Shown here: piece after piece, positions 9,413 through 21,122 of the stretch
Layout of the letters: every line of letters starts with the position of its first letter
Position numbering within the stretch: position 1 is the stretch's first letter
Assembly: GCF_022347285.1 (NCBI RefSeq)
Contig: NZ_JAKRND010000007.1
Coordinates: 62,001 to 126,000, forward strand
From: Corynebacterium sp. ACRPH
GTDB taxonomy: Bacteria; Actinomycetota; Actinomycetes; Mycobacteriales; Mycobacteriaceae
DNA length: 64,000 bases
Reading direction: 5' to 3'
Made by a program: the position numbers and the translations under genes
The notes under the pieces: generated by a model
The model's database searches: none
Told to the model about the DNA's origin: nothing
What the model saw: only the letters and a program-made list of their open reading frames with translations

Positions 9413-9512
9413 TTCGGCTTCTATTACTCCGCCCATTCTATAGTCCGTTGACCTCAAAGCAGCACCCGAGTCTCCAAGCCGCGAACGGCTCCTGCAGAAA
9501 ATAATGGGCAAA

Positions 9513-9535
9513 CAAAAAACCGCCACCATGGCGGT
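9513..9535 (-). terminator. Terminator of the rnpA-yidD-yidC operon
   Basis: On the minus strand the hairpin ACCGCCA-TGG-TGGCGGT (9519-9535) is followed by a run of six T, 23 bp after the yidC stop. Confidence 0.85.
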
Positions 9536-9557
9536 GACGGTTCAACGCGGTTAAGGC

Positions 9558-10532
9558 CTACTTCCGCTTCTTACCCTTCTTCTTGGGGTTATCCGGGCGG
9601 GCGCCGACCTTCGGAGCAGAGGTGCGCTTAGAGGCAGCGATGGCTTCCTTCTCCGCCTCTTCCTCAGCATCCATCTTCTTGTAGAGGAAGTACTGCTGCA
9701 GGTAAGACCACGTCATGTTGGTAGCCATGTACAGGGCAAGACCAACCTGCCAAGCGAAGCCACCCATCAGGTACAGAACCGGCATGACCCACAGCATGAG
9801 CTTTTGCATCATGTCCATCTGCATCTGAGACTGCATGGCCTTAGGGTCATTCGCCTTAATCGGGTTCTCCGCACGGCGCTTAGCAGCGCGATCCATAGAC
9901 ATGCGAGCCGAGAAGTGCATCAGCACGGAAGCCAGCAACATCAGCGGGACAACGACCAGGATGATGTTGGTTCGGGTGAAATCCACGTGACCATCCGCGG
10001 AGAACGCGCGGTAGTTGGCCGGGTCCATGGAGATAAAACCGGACAGGGGAGTACCGAAGATACGAGCGTCCAGGAAGGACTGAACCTCGTCCACACCGAA
10101 GAAGTAGTTCGGCGTATTACGAGTCTCCTCAACCGTCATTCCCAGCTGACCCACACCGGTGCCCGTGCGGTTGAAGGAACGAAGCACGTGGAACAGGCCA
10201 AGGAAGATCGGCATCTGCACAAGCATCGGCAGGCAGGAAGCCAACGGGTTTACGCCCATTTCCTTCTGCAGTTTGCGCATCTCAATCGCCAGGGTCTGGC
10301 GATCGTTCTTGTACTTGCGCTGCAGCTCCTGCATCTTTGGCTGCATTTCTTGCATCTTGCGGCTGGAACGCAGCTGATTAGCCATCGGCTTCACCAAGAG
10401 GATACGAATGGTGAACACGAGGAACATGATTGCCAGCGCCCAAGTGATGCCCGAATCTGGGCTCAGGACGTAGCTGAACAGCTTATGCCAGAACCACAAA
10501 ACGCCGGACACTGGATAATAAACAAAATCCAT
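9558..10532 (-). CDS. yidC: Membrane protein insertase YidC
   Basis: A 324-residue Oxa1/YidC-family insertase of the Gram-positive type (five transmembrane segments, no large periplasmic domain). The first membrane segment is near residues 25-45 (ITWALAIMFLVFTIRILLV in part). A Lys-rich cytosolic loop (KMQEMQPKMQELQRKY) follows, and the core LASCLPMLVQMPIFLGLF is visible. The C-terminus is a basic tail (KKKGKKRK) that can bind ribosomes. It is the last gene of rpmH-rnpA-yidD-yidC and ends at a clear terminator. Confidence 0.95.
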   Translation of the reverse strand: MDFVYYPVSGVLWFWHKLFSYVLSPDSGITWALAIMFLVFTIRILLVKPMANQLRSSRKMQEMQPKMQELQRKYKNDRQTLAIEMRKLQKEMGVNPLASCLPMLVQMPIFLGLFHVLRSFNRTGTGVGQLGMTVEETRNTPNYFFGVDEVQSFLDARIFGTPLSGFISMDPANYRAFSADGHVDFTRTNIILVVVPLMLLASVLMHFSARMSMDRAAKRRAENPIKANDPKAMQSQMQMDMMQKLMLWVMPVLYLMGGFAWQVGLALYMATNMTWSYLQQYFLYKKMDAEEEAEKEAIAASKRTSAPKVGARPDNPKKKGKKRK

Positions 10533-10619
10533 GGCGACTCGAGGTTTCTCCTGAAATTGATCTATTAAGGCCCGTAGGGTCGGCGCCGCCGATAGTTGGC
10601 GTCCGACAAAGGAACACAG

Positions 10620-11036
10620 CTAGCGGCGCCGCCCGCCCCACGAGCACAGGGGACGACGAGGCGGGACAGGATCCCAACCTCCCGGATGCCAAGGCCCACA
10701 GCGGGCCAAACGACCCAACGCGAGAAGCGACCCCTTAATCAGGCCATGGCGGCCTATAGCGGTTAAGGCGTAGTTGCTGCACGTAGGATCAAAACGGCAT
10801 GTTGGCCCCATTTTAAGGGGTGACACATAACTTTGGTAACCAAGGATCAATCGGCGAGCCATTCGGGCGCCGACACCCGGCCGGCCACTACGGCCATCAT
10901 GGCCATCTCGGTCACCATGACCCTTACCACCATTACGACCATCACTAGTGGTAATCGCATCACCATTGGGCGAGGGCTCGCTAGTGCGAGAGTGGCCACT
11001 AGTGGGCGAGGGCTCGCCGGATGCAGCTGCGCACAT
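10620..11036 (-). CDS. yidD: Membrane protein insertion efficiency factor YidD, with long N-terminal extension
   Basis: The conserved YidD domain is in the C-terminal 80 residues ([18 protein letters not shown], then [10 protein letters not shown], then [12 protein letters not shown]). It assists YidC. The frame continues about 60 residues upstream as a Gly/Asp/Arg/Ser-rich segment coded by repetitive DNA that includes two copies of GGGCGAGGGCTCGC. ATG 11036 has GAGGAG ten bases before it and overlaps rnpA by 38 bp. An internal ATG at 10862 would give the usual 80-residue protein but lacks a ribosome site. Both starts are possible. Confidence 0.8.
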   Translation of the reverse strand: MCAAASGEPSPTSGHSRTSEPSPNGDAITTSDGRNGGKGHGDRDGHDGRSGRPGVGARMARRLILGYQSYVSPLKMGPTCRFDPTCSNYALTAIGRHGLIKGSLLALGRLARCGPWHPGGWDPVPPRRPLCSWGGRRR

Positions 11037-11400
11037 CGCCGACCAACTCCTCAAAGTTCGCAGTGGCGCTCTTAGGCAACGCGCGGATCACTACCGTGGT
11101 GCCGGCGGGGAACTCCAGGCTGCCTTCCTGCAGCCCTTCGTCCAACACGGCACGGAAGGCATGACGGAGCTTCCGCGAGGTATTGTGCCTGGTCACAGCG
11201 TTGCCGACCGCCTTAGAAACCACGAGCCCCATACGCGGCCCAGCAGTCGCCCCCTCCTGCAACGGCAGTGGGAGCTCTTCGGCTCCGCCGCCACCCGCCA
11301 AAACGTGAACCACCACAGTGCGGCTGCCCTTCTTCCGACCCTTCCGTATCGTCTGCCCAAACAAGGCAGTCGACCGAAGCCGGTGCTGGGAAGCTAGCAC
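10999..11400 (-). CDS. rnpA: Ribonuclease P protein component RnpA
   Basis: The protein subunit of RNase P, which trims tRNA 5' ends. With GTG 11400 it is 133 residues and starts [10 protein letters not shown], the usual opening. The signature region ([24 protein letters not shown], in parts) has the basic RNR-like helix written here as [10 protein letters not shown] longer frame from 11445 adds VNKQERATT-type residues that come from the dispersed motif at 11411-11432 and are unlikely to be translated. It overlaps yidD. Confidence 0.9.
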   Translation of the reverse strand: MLASQHRLRSTALFGQTIRKGRKKGSRTVVVHVLAGGGGAEELPLPLQEGATAGPRMGLVVSKAVGNAVTRHNTSRKLRHAFRAVLDEGLQEGSLEFPAGTTVVIRALPKSATANFEELVGDVRSCIRRALAH

Positions 11401-11410
11401 TGTGGTGGCT

Positions 11411-11432
11411 CTTTCTTGTTTATTGACGCCCC
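11411..11432 (-). repeat. Dispersed GGGGCGTCA-A-rich motif, rpmH-rnpA spacer
   Basis: On the minus strand, GGGGCGTCA followed by ATAAACAAGAAAG. Intergenic copy, just upstream of the rnpA start. Confidence 0.75.
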
Positions 11433-11441
11433 TACGACAAT

Positions 11442-11464
11442 CCACCCCAAGAGTATTGGGGTGG
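11442..11464. other. Hairpin between rpmH and rnpA
   Basis: CCACCCCAA-gagta-TTGGGGTGG, a perfect 9-bp stem without a T-run. It could be a processing or partial-termination site that lowers rnpA relative to rpmH. Confidence 0.5.
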
Positions 11465-11484
11465 AGCGAACGTCTGTACCTAAT

Positions 11485-11628
11485 TTAGGCGGTCAGGGAC
11501 TTGCGGCCCTTGTTGCGGCGTGCGGAAACGATGGCACGGCCGGCGCGGGTACGCATGCGGGTACGGAAACCGTGCACACGTGCACGACGACGGTTGTTGG
11601 GCTGGAAAGTACGCTTGCCCTTGGCCAC
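11485..11628 (-). CDS. rpmH: 50S ribosomal protein L34
   Basis: A 47-residue, highly basic protein starting [20 protein letters not shown] and ending KGRKSLTA. It starts at GTG 11628 with AAGGAG 9 bases upstream, and stops with TAA at 11485-11487. First gene of the rpmH-rnpA-yidD-yidC operon, divergent from dnaA. The N-terminal [11 protein letters not shown] pattern is diagnostic. Confidence 0.95.
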   Translation of the reverse strand: MAKGKRTFQPNNRRRARVHGFRTRMRTRAGRAIVSARRNKGRKSLTA

Positions 11629-12334
11629 GGTACTTCACTCCTTAACTTTCGCTAGCAGCGGACGAGCCACGTGCAGCCACAACAGACACCCAGCCCCTAC
11701 ATGGGCTGGGATCAACGCTTAAGCCAGCGGCGCGCCCACAAATTTAAGTGGACAATTGCACCGGCAAAGTCCCGGAGGACCTAAGAGCCGGTACCGGAGG
11801 CACCCGATAGACAGCGTGGTGACCTGCTGTCGTACGTGGGTTGCCATAGACGAGTCAAGGATACGTGCTGTGACGGAAGTTATCCAAATTTTAGAGGGCC
11901 ACTACGGCAACTGGAGCGAGAAGTGCCACCTCAATGGGCATAAAACTGCACCGCAATCATCCATTTTTGCCGTCGAAGTCTGGGTGTGAACAAAAACCCG
12001 TAAGGGTGGAAACGGACTTCGTCAAATATCGATTGGGCTTGTGGAAAACTCCTCCACCCCCAAACATTAAACCTTTACTTTACACCTTATACATGCAGGT
12101 CACAAGCATTTTCGTACTTTAATTAGAGTTATCCACAAGAGCGCTGTACCTTGGGGATAACATGTGAAAAGAAGTTATCCACAGGTGTGTATAACTGTGT
12201 GGAAACGCAGGACAATCGGCGTTTCGTACTGTGCACTGGGCCGTGAACAACTGCCAAACAGCGCGGCCCGCTAGACTACCCGTGGTTTAACCCCCGTTAA
12301 CCTTTCGGCCACCCCCGACCAACCCTGGAGCCCC
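11629..12334. promoter_or_regulatory. rpmH-dnaA intergenic region with DnaA boxes
   Basis: About 700 bp without a gene. Near rpmH there is a hairpin CCCAGCCC-ctacat-GGGCTGGG (11689-11710) in its leader. Towards dnaA the DNA is AT-rich (12040-12125) and has perfect DnaA boxes TTATCCACA at 12129-12137 and 12175-12183. A variant TTGGGGATAA is at about 12151-12160. It carries the divergent rpmH and dnaA promoters and probably DnaA autoregulation. Confidence 0.7.
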
Positions 12335-14086
12335 ATGAGCCACTCGAACTTCTCCATCGAGGAACACTTCCCAGACATGTGGGATGCCATCATGCACGAT
12401 TGGCTTGCCGATAGCTCGTCGGCTAATCCCGATCCGGACCTGCCGGCCATCTCCCCCAAGCAGCGCTCCCTGCTGCGCAAGGTCAGGCCGGTGGGGCTTA
12501 TGGGGCGCATTGTGGTGCTGGAAACCCCGAACAAATGGACCAAGGAGTCCATCGAGAAAGACCTGATAGATCCCATCAAGCACGTCCTCAAGACACGGCT
12601 GGATCTCTCCGTTAGCCTCGCCGTCACCAGCACTAACGGGGAAACCGAGGATCGCGCCGAGGCAGCCAACGACAGTCACACCGATGCTGATGCTGCCGGC
12701 GATACCCACGAAGGGGCGTCACAAAAAGGGTCGGTGGCAACCGCAGACGAACTTTCGATGTCGCAGGTAGAGGAGCTGGTCAACAAGGCCGAGCAGAGGG
12801 ACGGCGCAGCGCAGGCTGGGGATAGCGGTGCGGCCGAAACTGCTGAGGAAGCGGCGCGGCGTCGGGAGCATGACGCCGACGAACTCGCAGGGCAATACGC
12901 AGCGTCGGAGAACCGTATCGACCCGAACCCGTCTCCGACGCCCACGCGCTGGACGAACAAGGAGACCGCGCACCGTCCGGCCCCGCGGCACACATCGCCC
13001 CACACCCCTTCGCCGCAACCGTCCTCGAGCTTCAACGATGGGCTCGACGGCGAATCGCTGCTGAATAAGAACTACACGTTCGAAAACTTCGTGGTGGGTT
13101 CCTCCAACAACTTCGCAGCCGCGGCCTGTCGAGCCGTGGCCGAGGCACCGGCCAAGGCCTATAACCCCCTGTTCATTTGGGGCGAATCGGGCCTAGGCAA
13201 GACGCACCTGCTGCACGCCATTGGCCATTACGCCAAAGAACTGCAGCCGAATATGCGGGTGAAGTATGTGAGTTCGGAAGAGCTGACGAACGACTTCATC
13301 AACTCGATCGCCAACGACACCCGCGAATCCTTCAAACGGCGTTACCGCAACCTCGACATGCTGATCGTGGACGATATTCAGTTCCTGCAGAACAAAGAGT
13401 CCACGCAGGAGGAATTCTTCCACACGTTCAACGCCCTGCACCAGGCGAATAAGCAGATCGTCCTGAGCTCCGACCGGCCTCCCCGGCAGCTGACCACCCT
13501 GGAGGATCGCCTGCGCACGCGCTTCGAGGGCGGCCTGATTACGGATGTGCAGACTCCGGATCTGGAGACGCGCATTGCGATTCTGACGAAGAAGGCGGAA
13601 TCCGACAATGTGCAGTTGCCGGAGGACGTGAAGGTGCTGATCGCCAGCCGCTACGAAAAGTCCATCCGCGAGCTCGACGGTGCATTGATCCGCGTGACGG
13701 CCTACTGCGCGCTGAGCCACGAACCTTTGACGGTGGAGACGGCCGAGATTGCGCTTCGCGACATTTCGCCAGCGGATCAGGACGTGGAAATCGTGCCGCA
13801 GCACGTCATCGAAGTGGTGGCGAACTACTTCAACCTGACCACGGACGAGCTAGTGGGGAAGGGTAGGGCCAAGAAGTTTGTGCAGGCCCGGCAGATCGCC
13901 ATGTATCTGTGCCGCGAGCTGACGGATCTATCCCTGCCGAAGCTGGGAAGCGCATTCGGCGGCCGCGACCACACCACGGTGATGTACGCGGAGCGGCGCG
14001 TGCGGGAATCCCTGTCGGAGGACAAGAAGGTCTTCGATCAGGTGCAGGAACTAACACAAAAGATCAAGTCCCATGCCCGGGATTAG
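12335..14086 (+). CDS. dnaA: Replication initiator DnaA
   Basis: A 583-residue AAA+ initiator. Domain I occupies about residues 1-90, and a long acidic, low-complexity domain II runs to about 240. The AAA+ domain has Walker [10 protein letters not shown] (about 284-292) and Walker [11 protein letters not shown]. The C-terminal box-binding domain carries [19 protein letters not shown] 12335 has CTGGAG just upstream. A copy of the dispersed motif at 12713 sits in the domain II linker and encodes GASQKGS. It binds the TTATCCACA boxes on both sides of the gene. Confidence 0.97.
   Translation: MSHSNFSIEEHFPDMWDAIMHDWLADSSSANPDPDLPAISPKQRSLLRKVRPVGLMGRIVVLETPNKWTKESIEKDLIDPIKHVLKTRLDLSVSLAVTSTNGETEDRAEAANDSHTDADAAGDTHEGASQKGSVATADELSMSQVEELVNKAEQRDGAAQAGDSGAAETAEEAARRREHDADELAGQYAASENRIDPNPSPTPTRWTNKETAHRPAPRHTSPHTPSPQPSSSFNDGLDGESLLNKNYTFENFVVGSSNNFAAAACRAVAEAPAKAYNPLFIWGESGLGKTHLLHAIGHYAKELQPNMRVKYVSSEELTNDFINSIANDTRESFKRRYRNLDMLIVDDIQFLQNKESTQEEFFHTFNALHQANKQIVLSSDRPPRQLTTLEDRLRTRFEGGLITDVQTPDLETRIAILTKKAESDNVQLPEDVKVLIASRYEKSIRELDGALIRVTAYCALSHEPLTVETAEIALRDISPADQDVEIVPQHVIEVVANYFNLTTDELVGKGRAKKFVQARQIAMYLCRELTDLSLPKLGSAFGGRDHTTVMYAERRVRESLSEDKKVFDQVQELTQKIKSHARD
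12713..12727 (+). repeat. Dispersed motif copy in the dnaA domain II linker
   Basis: GGGGCGTCACAAAAA. Encodes GASQK in the variable linker of DnaA. Confidence 0.65.
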
Positions 14087-14690
14087 CTTCGTCACCCGGT
14101 AGCACCACCCCCGACGGCAGTGCAGGGCGCTAGTTTCCCACAGTTTTCCCCAGATTCGCCGAGTTATCCACAGCGAGCCTGGGGATAACTCACGAGGCTC
14201 TGACCTTTACTAGATCAGGATTCAACTGAGTTATCCACAATTCCACAGGGTTTTCCACAGATGTAATTTCAAACTTGTAATTCAAGGGGTAGCGGTTTCG
14301 GCAGGCTCCGGGTGCGCCGCAGAGGATGAAAAGTTAGCTGCGTCACAAAACAGCGCCCCGCCCCCTGGGGAAAACTACGCCTAAACTGGGTAAACAGCAG
14401 TGGAGAAGATGTGTACAACTCGCGACCCGGCGAAGTTATCCACAGTCGAGATCTGTTATTCACAGCTTGTCCACCGGATCATCAACACCTGAACTCGCGG
14501 TGCGACATGCATCGATTAGGGTTTGTGCACAGGATCCACAACACCTACTACTGCTATCTCTCTAAATTAAAGAGAATAAACAGAAATAGAGCTTGTGGGT
14601 TAATCTTGATCAGACGAACCTCGAGGCCCGCTAGACCCCGAGAACCTCGAAAACCACGAGAGCGACGAGAGCACGGAAGTTAGATTGAGC
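14087..14690. other. oriC: Chromosomal replication origin oriC
   Basis: A 600-bp non-coding region between dnaA and dnaN, the actinobacterial origin position. Perfect DnaA boxes TTATCCACA are at 14164-14172, 14231-14239 and 14436-14444. Variants include TTTTCCACA at about 14251, TTATTCACA at 14456-14464, and GGGGATAAC (reverse) at about 14181. An AT-rich stretch at about 14547-14605, next to dnaN, is a candidate unwinding element. From 14610 to 14680 there is a CGAG-rich degenerate repeat. Confidence 0.9.
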
Positions 14691-15875
14691 ATGGATAGCC
14701 AAACAGTGAGTTTCATTGTTCCCAAGGATGACTTCGCATCCGCACTCGGTTGGGTAGCCCGCTCCCTGCCTAGCAAGCCGACCCAGCCCATCCTGCGCGG
14801 CGTGATGATTGTCGCCGACGACGAAGGGTTGGAACTTTCCGGATTCGACCGCGAGGTCTCCACTCGCGTGCGCATCAATGCCGAGGTCAACGAGCCCGGC
14901 AAGATTCTCGTAGCAGGCAAGCTGGCCTCCGACATTGTCGGCTCTCTGCCAAACAAGCCGATCAACATCGAGTTCGACGGCACTACCGTGACTCTCAAGA
15001 CTGGCAAGTCCAAGTTCGAACTGCCCGCAATGACCATCGAGGATTACCCGGTTCTGCCGGAGCTGCCCGAGGTTACCGGCACTATCGATCCGAACCTCTT
15101 TGCGGAATCTATCTCGCAGGTCGCTGTGGCGGCCGGCCGCGACGACACCCTGCCGATGCTCACCGGCGTGCACGTGGAAATCGACGGCGAGAATGTCATT
15201 ATGGTCGCCACCGACCGCTTCCGCCTGGCCGTCCGCAGCTTCCAGTGGAACCCGGCGCAGGCCGACGCGCAGGCGAAGCTGCTGATCCCGGCCCGCACCC
15301 TGGCGGATACCGCGCGCTCCATGGATCCGAACAACACCGACCCCATCGAGATCGCAGTGGGTAGTGGCGAAGACATCGGCGCCGATGGCCTGCTGGGTAT
15401 TTCCACCGAATCGCGGCACACCACCACGCGCCTGCTCGACGCGGAGTTCCCGAAGTTCCGCCCGCTGCTGCCGAAGACGCACACTGCACTCGCAAGTGTG
15501 GAGATCGCCCCGCTGCAGGAGGCCATCAAGCGCGTCTCCATCGTCGCCGAGCGAAACTCCCAGATCCGGATGGACTTCAAGGACAACACCGTCACCCTTT
15601 CCGCAGGTGGCAGCGATGTCGGTTCCGCTACGGAAACCCTGGACTGCGCTTTCGCCGGCGAGCCGCTGGTCATCGCGTTTAACCCCAGCTACCTGAAGGA
15701 AGGCCTGGCGGCCATCCACACCCCGCGCGTGGTGTTCGGCTTCACCATGGCCTCCCGCCCCGCGATCCTGCTGCCGGATCCGGGCGAACTGCCCGAGGCC
15801 GATGCAGAGGGCAACTTCGCAACCCCGGAAACGGACTTCACTTACCTGCTGATGCCAGTACGCCTGCCGGGCTAA
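14691..15875 (+). CDS. dnaN: DNA polymerase III sliding clamp (beta subunit)
   Basis: A 394-residue processivity clamp, with the three repeated clamp domains of normal total length. The N-terminus (DSQTVSFIVPKDDF) and the C-terminal FTYLLMPVRLPG are characteristic. ATG 14691 is chosen over TTG 14685 because it gives the usual corynebacterial N-terminus; ACGGAAG at about 14673 is the ribosome site. It is the first gene of dnaN-recF-dciA. Confidence 0.96.
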   Translation: MDSQTVSFIVPKDDFASALGWVARSLPSKPTQPILRGVMIVADDEGLELSGFDREVSTRVRINAEVNEPGKILVAGKLASDIVGSLPNKPINIEFDGTTVTLKTGKSKFELPAMTIEDYPVLPELPEVTGTIDPNLFAESISQVAVAAGRDDTLPMLTGVHVEIDGENVIMVATDRFRLAVRSFQWNPAQADAQAKLLIPARTLADTARSMDPNNTDPIEIAVGSGEDIGADGLLGISTESRHTTTRLLDAEFPKFRPLLPKTHTALASVEIAPLQEAIKRVSIVAERNSQIRMDFKDNTVTLSAGGSDVGSATETLDCAFAGEPLVIAFNPSYLKEGLAAIHTPRVVFGFTMASRPAILLPDPGELPEADAEGNFATPETDFTYLLMPVRLPG

Positions 15876-15921
15876 ACCGGGTTAGGCCAAGTTTGATTTC
15901 TAGGTTGATCTCTAGCTAACC

Positions 15922-17271
15922 GTGTACGTCTCCAATCTTCGTCTGAGTAATTACAGGTCGTGGGAGGAACTCGACCTGCAGCTCAGCCCTGGCATCACGA
16001 TCTTTTCCGGCCCTAATGGCCACGGGAAAACCAACATCGTCGAGGCACTCGGTTACCTGGCCCACCTAAGCTCGCACCGCGTCAACACCGACGCCGCCCT
16101 GGTGCGGCGTGGGGAAGACATCACCAACATCTCCGCCACCGCCGTGAATAACGGCCGCGAGCTCACCGCTCACCTGGCCATCCGCGCCCGCGGCTCGAAT
16201 CGCGCGCACATTAACCGCGCTGCCATGAATTCCCAGCGGGATCTGCTGGGGGTTGTGCGAACCACGCTGTTTTCTCCGGAGGATCTGGCGCTGATCCGCG
16301 GTGAGCCCGAGCAGCGGCGTCATTTTCTAGACACAATCATGATCTCCAGATACCCGCGCCTAGCTGCCGTGAAGGCGGACTACGACAAGGCCCTTCGTCA
16401 GCGGAACGCGCTGCTACGGCAGTCGGCCTTCGCCCTGCGGCTTGTCGTTGGCGCCCCGAAGGGGGCCAGCCACAACCTCTCGGAGGACATCAAGGCCGAT
16501 GCGGAATCCGCCCTGGCAACTCTTGACGTGTGGGATAGCCAGTTGGCCGCGCTGGGTGGGCAGATCATGTCGGCGCGGGTGCAGATCGTCCACGACCTCG
16601 CCCCGCACCTGCAGCAGACTTACCAATCACTGGCTCCACAATCGCGCCCCGCACACATGTCTTACACGTCCACCATCGATGCGGAGCTCGCTGAACTGGG
16701 CATTCGCCTGGGCGTGAGCGAGCCGAACCAGCCCACGGCACTGCTGAGCCCGGAGATCGCCGAAGCCACGCTGCTGCAGGCCTTCGCCACCAAGCGACCC
16801 CAAGAGGTCGAGCGTGGCACCACACTGCTTGGCCCCCACCGCGACGACGTGAACTTGATCCTCGGCCACCAGCCAGCCAAGGGTTACGCCTCGCACGGTG
16901 AATCCTGGTCTTTTGCCCTCTCGCTGCGGCTCGCTGAGTTTTTTATGCAGCGCGGGGACGGGGTCGAGCCCGTCGTGATTCTCGACGATGTTTTCGCGGA
17001 GCTCGATTCTTCTCGACGCCACCACCTCGTTGACCTCATCTCCAGCGCCGAGCAGGTTCTCATCACCGCTGCGGTGGATGAGGACATTCCAGAAGCCCTG
17101 CGGGATGTGGCGAAGATCTACACTATTGATGAACTCAAGACTCCCGCGGCTGACGCCCTGGCTGATACTCCAGCGGGTGCTCCAACGAGTGCCCGGGAAG
17201 ATGCAGCAGCAAGTTCTGCAGTAAGCGCGGCGGAACGCAGTGTGAAGGATGGCGAGACCGATGGCGACTGA
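15922..17271 (+). CDS. recF: DNA replication and repair protein RecF
   Basis: An SMC-like ABC ATPase that loads RecA at gaps. Walker A is FSGPNGHGKTN (about residues 30-40). The signature region includes GPHRDD, and Walker B is VVILDDVFAELD. The start is GTG 15922. At 449 residues it is longer than usual; the extra about 60 residues form an Ala/Asp/Ser-rich tail that runs into the next gene, with the RecF stop inside dciA. Confidence 0.95.
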   Translation: MYVSNLRLSNYRSWEELDLQLSPGITIFSGPNGHGKTNIVEALGYLAHLSSHRVNTDAALVRRGEDITNISATAVNNGRELTAHLAIRARGSNRAHINRAAMNSQRDLLGVVRTTLFSPEDLALIRGEPEQRRHFLDTIMISRYPRLAAVKADYDKALRQRNALLRQSAFALRLVVGAPKGASHNLSEDIKADAESALATLDVWDSQLAALGGQIMSARVQIVHDLAPHLQQTYQSLAPQSRPAHMSYTSTIDAELAELGIRLGVSEPNQPTALLSPEIAEATLLQAFATKRPQEVERGTTLLGPHRDDVNLILGHQPAKGYASHGESWSFALSLRLAEFFMQRGDGVEPVVILDDVFAELDSSRRHHLVDLISSAEQVLITAAVDEDIPEALRDVAKIYTIDELKTPAADALADTPAGAPTSAREDAAASSAVSAAERSVKDGETDGD

Positions 17272-17788
17272 CCCAGTAGCCCAAGCCCTCGCTGCCATGA
17301 AGAAGGCCGGTGGTTCCCCGCAGGCCGAGTTGCCGCTGGTGGCGTCACCAAAAAAGAACAAGAAGGCAACGTACCGCAAGGCGACCAGGTACAAAACCCG
17401 CATGGATGGGCGGCTGGACCGCAGTTACCGGGAGCCGAAGCGTTTCGGTGCGCTCATTGGGCGCGAGATCAAGCGGCAGGGCTGGCAGCAGCGGGTGAGC
17501 GTTGCGCGGATCATGAACGCCTGGCCGGAGCTGGTGGGCGACAAGATCGCCGAACACACTCGGCCGGTGCGCTATGAGGAGGAGACGCAGATCCTGGTGA
17601 TCGAATGCGATTCCACTCCGTGGACCACTCAGCTGCGCTACATGCAGACCGTGATCCTGCAGGCCATCGCCAAGCGTGCGGGCGAGGACGTGGTGGCGCA
17701 GCTACGGATCGAGGGACCCAACATCCGCCGGCCGAAATACGGCAAGCTGCGCGTGCAAGGGCGCGGGCCGCGAGACGACTTCGGATGA
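17261..17788 (+). CDS. dciA: DciA-type DUF721 replicative helicase loader/operator
   Basis: A 175-residue DUF721 protein in the conserved slot between recF and gyrB (Rv0004 in mycobacteria). DUF721/DciA proteins act with the DnaB helicase. The DUF721 core covers about residues 70-165 (SVARIMNAWPELVGDKIAEH region). Two ATGs exist, 17249 and 17261; 17261 gives the cleaner MATDPVAQALAAMKKAG start. It overlaps the recF end. Residues VASPKKNKK in the N-terminal linker are encoded by a dispersed-motif copy at 17338. Confidence 0.88.
   Translation: MATDPVAQALAAMKKAGGSPQAELPLVASPKKNKKATYRKATRYKTRMDGRLDRSYREPKRFGALIGREIKRQGWQQRVSVARIMNAWPELVGDKIAEHTRPVRYEEETQILVIECDSTPWTTQLRYMQTVILQAIAKRAGEDVVAQLRIEGPNIRRPKYGKLRVQGRGPRDDFG
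17338..17363 (+). repeat. Dispersed motif copy in dciA
   Basis: GGTGGCGTCACC followed by AAAAAAGAACAAGA. Encodes VASPKKNKK. Confidence 0.75.
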
Positions 17789-17892
17789 TCTAAACACAGC
17801 TCAAATAGCTCAAACGGCCTGTCCAATGGCACCTTTAGGCTCGCGACGCGCTAGAATGGGGTGGTTATTTACGCGCGAGAAAAGGAGTTTGA

Positions 17893-19923
<2,031 letters not shown>

Positions 19924-19932
19924 TCGAGTGTT

Positions 19933-20934
19933 GTGAGCGATTCGAAACACCAAGCGAAAACCACTCGTACGCAGCCACGCCGGGAGCCGACCCTGCTGCC
20001 GGTTGAGATGGCCGATGGCACCACGTCGCAGGTTCGCCTGTTCCTGCCCGGCACGGCGAAGGTGGGGGAGGAAGGTATTGACGCCACCGTCTCCGGCAGT
20101 ACCGCGAACCCAGCAAACAGCCCAGCGGATGCCGCATGGGATCGTGCGCGCCCCCTGATCGTGGTCTGGCCGGGCTTCGGAATGGGCGCCCGCTACTACG
20201 ACCCAATCGCCTGGGAGCTGGCCGACCGCGGATACCCAGTAGTTACCGGCGAGCTGCGTGGTCAAGGTAGTTCCACGGCTGTAGCCACGCGGAAGCACCA
20301 GTGGGGCTACCACCACCTGGCCTCTGAGGATTATCCGCGAACGATCCGGGCTGCGAAGGAGGCGCTGGGCGTCAATAAAGATCACCCCACGTTAATGCTT
20401 TGCCACTCGATGGGCGGACAGATCGGTGCGCTCTTCCTTGCGCGACCCGAGGCTGAAGAGCTGGGCATTCACGGGATGATGGGCGTGGGTTCCGGCACCC
20501 CGTATTACAAAGGGTTTGAGGGTAAGCAGCGTACGCGCCTGCGCTTTGGTACCTACCAGATCATGCTGAATATCCTGCTGTTTGGTTACCAGCCCGCGGG
20601 CGTGCTGGATCTGGCGGGTTATGGGCGCCAATCGGGTACGCAGCTGCGTGAGTGGTTCCGTTATGGGCAAACAAACCGCCTGCACAAGCTGGCGGACCAG
20701 GACATGGACTACGAAGAGGCGAAGAAGTCAGTGCGCACCCCGGTGCTGCTGACGCGCTGCGCGAACGACGAGGACTGCCCGATCGCTTCCGCGGAGAACC
20801 TGGGGTCGGAGTTGCCCGCCGACGTGGTGCAGGTAGAGGAGCTCGATTCGCAGCTGGGGCACAACCGTTGGGCGCGGGAGCCGGAGCTGGTGTCCGATCG
20901 GTTGGAGGAGTTCTGGCGGGAGATGGCCGACTAG
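19933..20934 (+). CDS. Alpha/beta-hydrolase, lysophospholipase-like
   Basis: A 333-residue alpha/beta hydrolase. The nucleophile elbow reads CHSMGG (Ser159), a variant of GHSMGG, and the oxyanion region is VVWPGFGMGARYY. Likely acid and base residues are the Asp in NDEDCPI and the His in LGHNRW. There is no signal peptide, so it is probably cytosolic; an ester or acylglycerol substrate is possible. It starts at GTG 19933, 10 bp after gyrB, and may be co-transcribed. A weak dispersed-motif match lies at 20365. Confidence 0.8.
   Translation: MSDSKHQAKTTRTQPRREPTLLPVEMADGTTSQVRLFLPGTAKVGEEGIDATVSGSTANPANSPADAAWDRARPLIVVWPGFGMGARYYDPIAWELADRGYPVVTGELRGQGSSTAVATRKHQWGYHHLASEDYPRTIRAAKEALGVNKDHPTLMLCHSMGGQIGALFLARPEAEELGIHGMMGVGSGTPYYKGFEGKQRTRLRFGTYQIMLNILLFGYQPAGVLDLAGYGRQSGTQLREWFRYGQTNRLHKLADQDMDYEEAKKSVRTPVLLTRCANDEDCPIASAENLGSELPADVVQVEELDSQLGHNRWAREPELVSDRLEEFWREMAD
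20365..20384 (+). repeat. Partial dispersed-motif match in the hydrolase gene
   Basis: CTGGGCGTCAATAAAGATC: the core is off by one G, and the A-rich tail is short. Confidence 0.35.
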
Positions 20935-21025
20935 CGGCGCTCTCGGCGCTCGGCCCCGCGCTCATAGGCGGCTCTGAGAGAGTCTGGAGCGTGCTCAGAG
21001 CCTGGCGCGTGGGAATGCATGAAGA

Positions 21026-21064
21026 AACCCGCGGACCTTCCAAAGTGAGAAGGAGCCGCGGGTT
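21026..21064 (+). terminator. Hairpin after the hydrolase gene
   Basis: A long stem of AACCCGCGG and CCTTC pairing with GAAGG and CCGCGGGTT. It lies between convergent genes and has only a weak T-run. Confidence 0.6.
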
Positions 21065-21074
21065 AGTGGGTTAA

Positions 21075-21100
21075 ACGGAAGGCGTGGTCCGCCTTTCCGT
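21075..21100 (-). terminator. Terminator of the surface-protein gene
   Basis: The stem ACGGAAGGCG/CGCCTTTCCGT is followed by TTT on the minus strand, 23 bp after the stop at 21123. Confidence 0.6.
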
Positions 21101-21122
21101 GATTACGCTATGGGAGCGTGAG

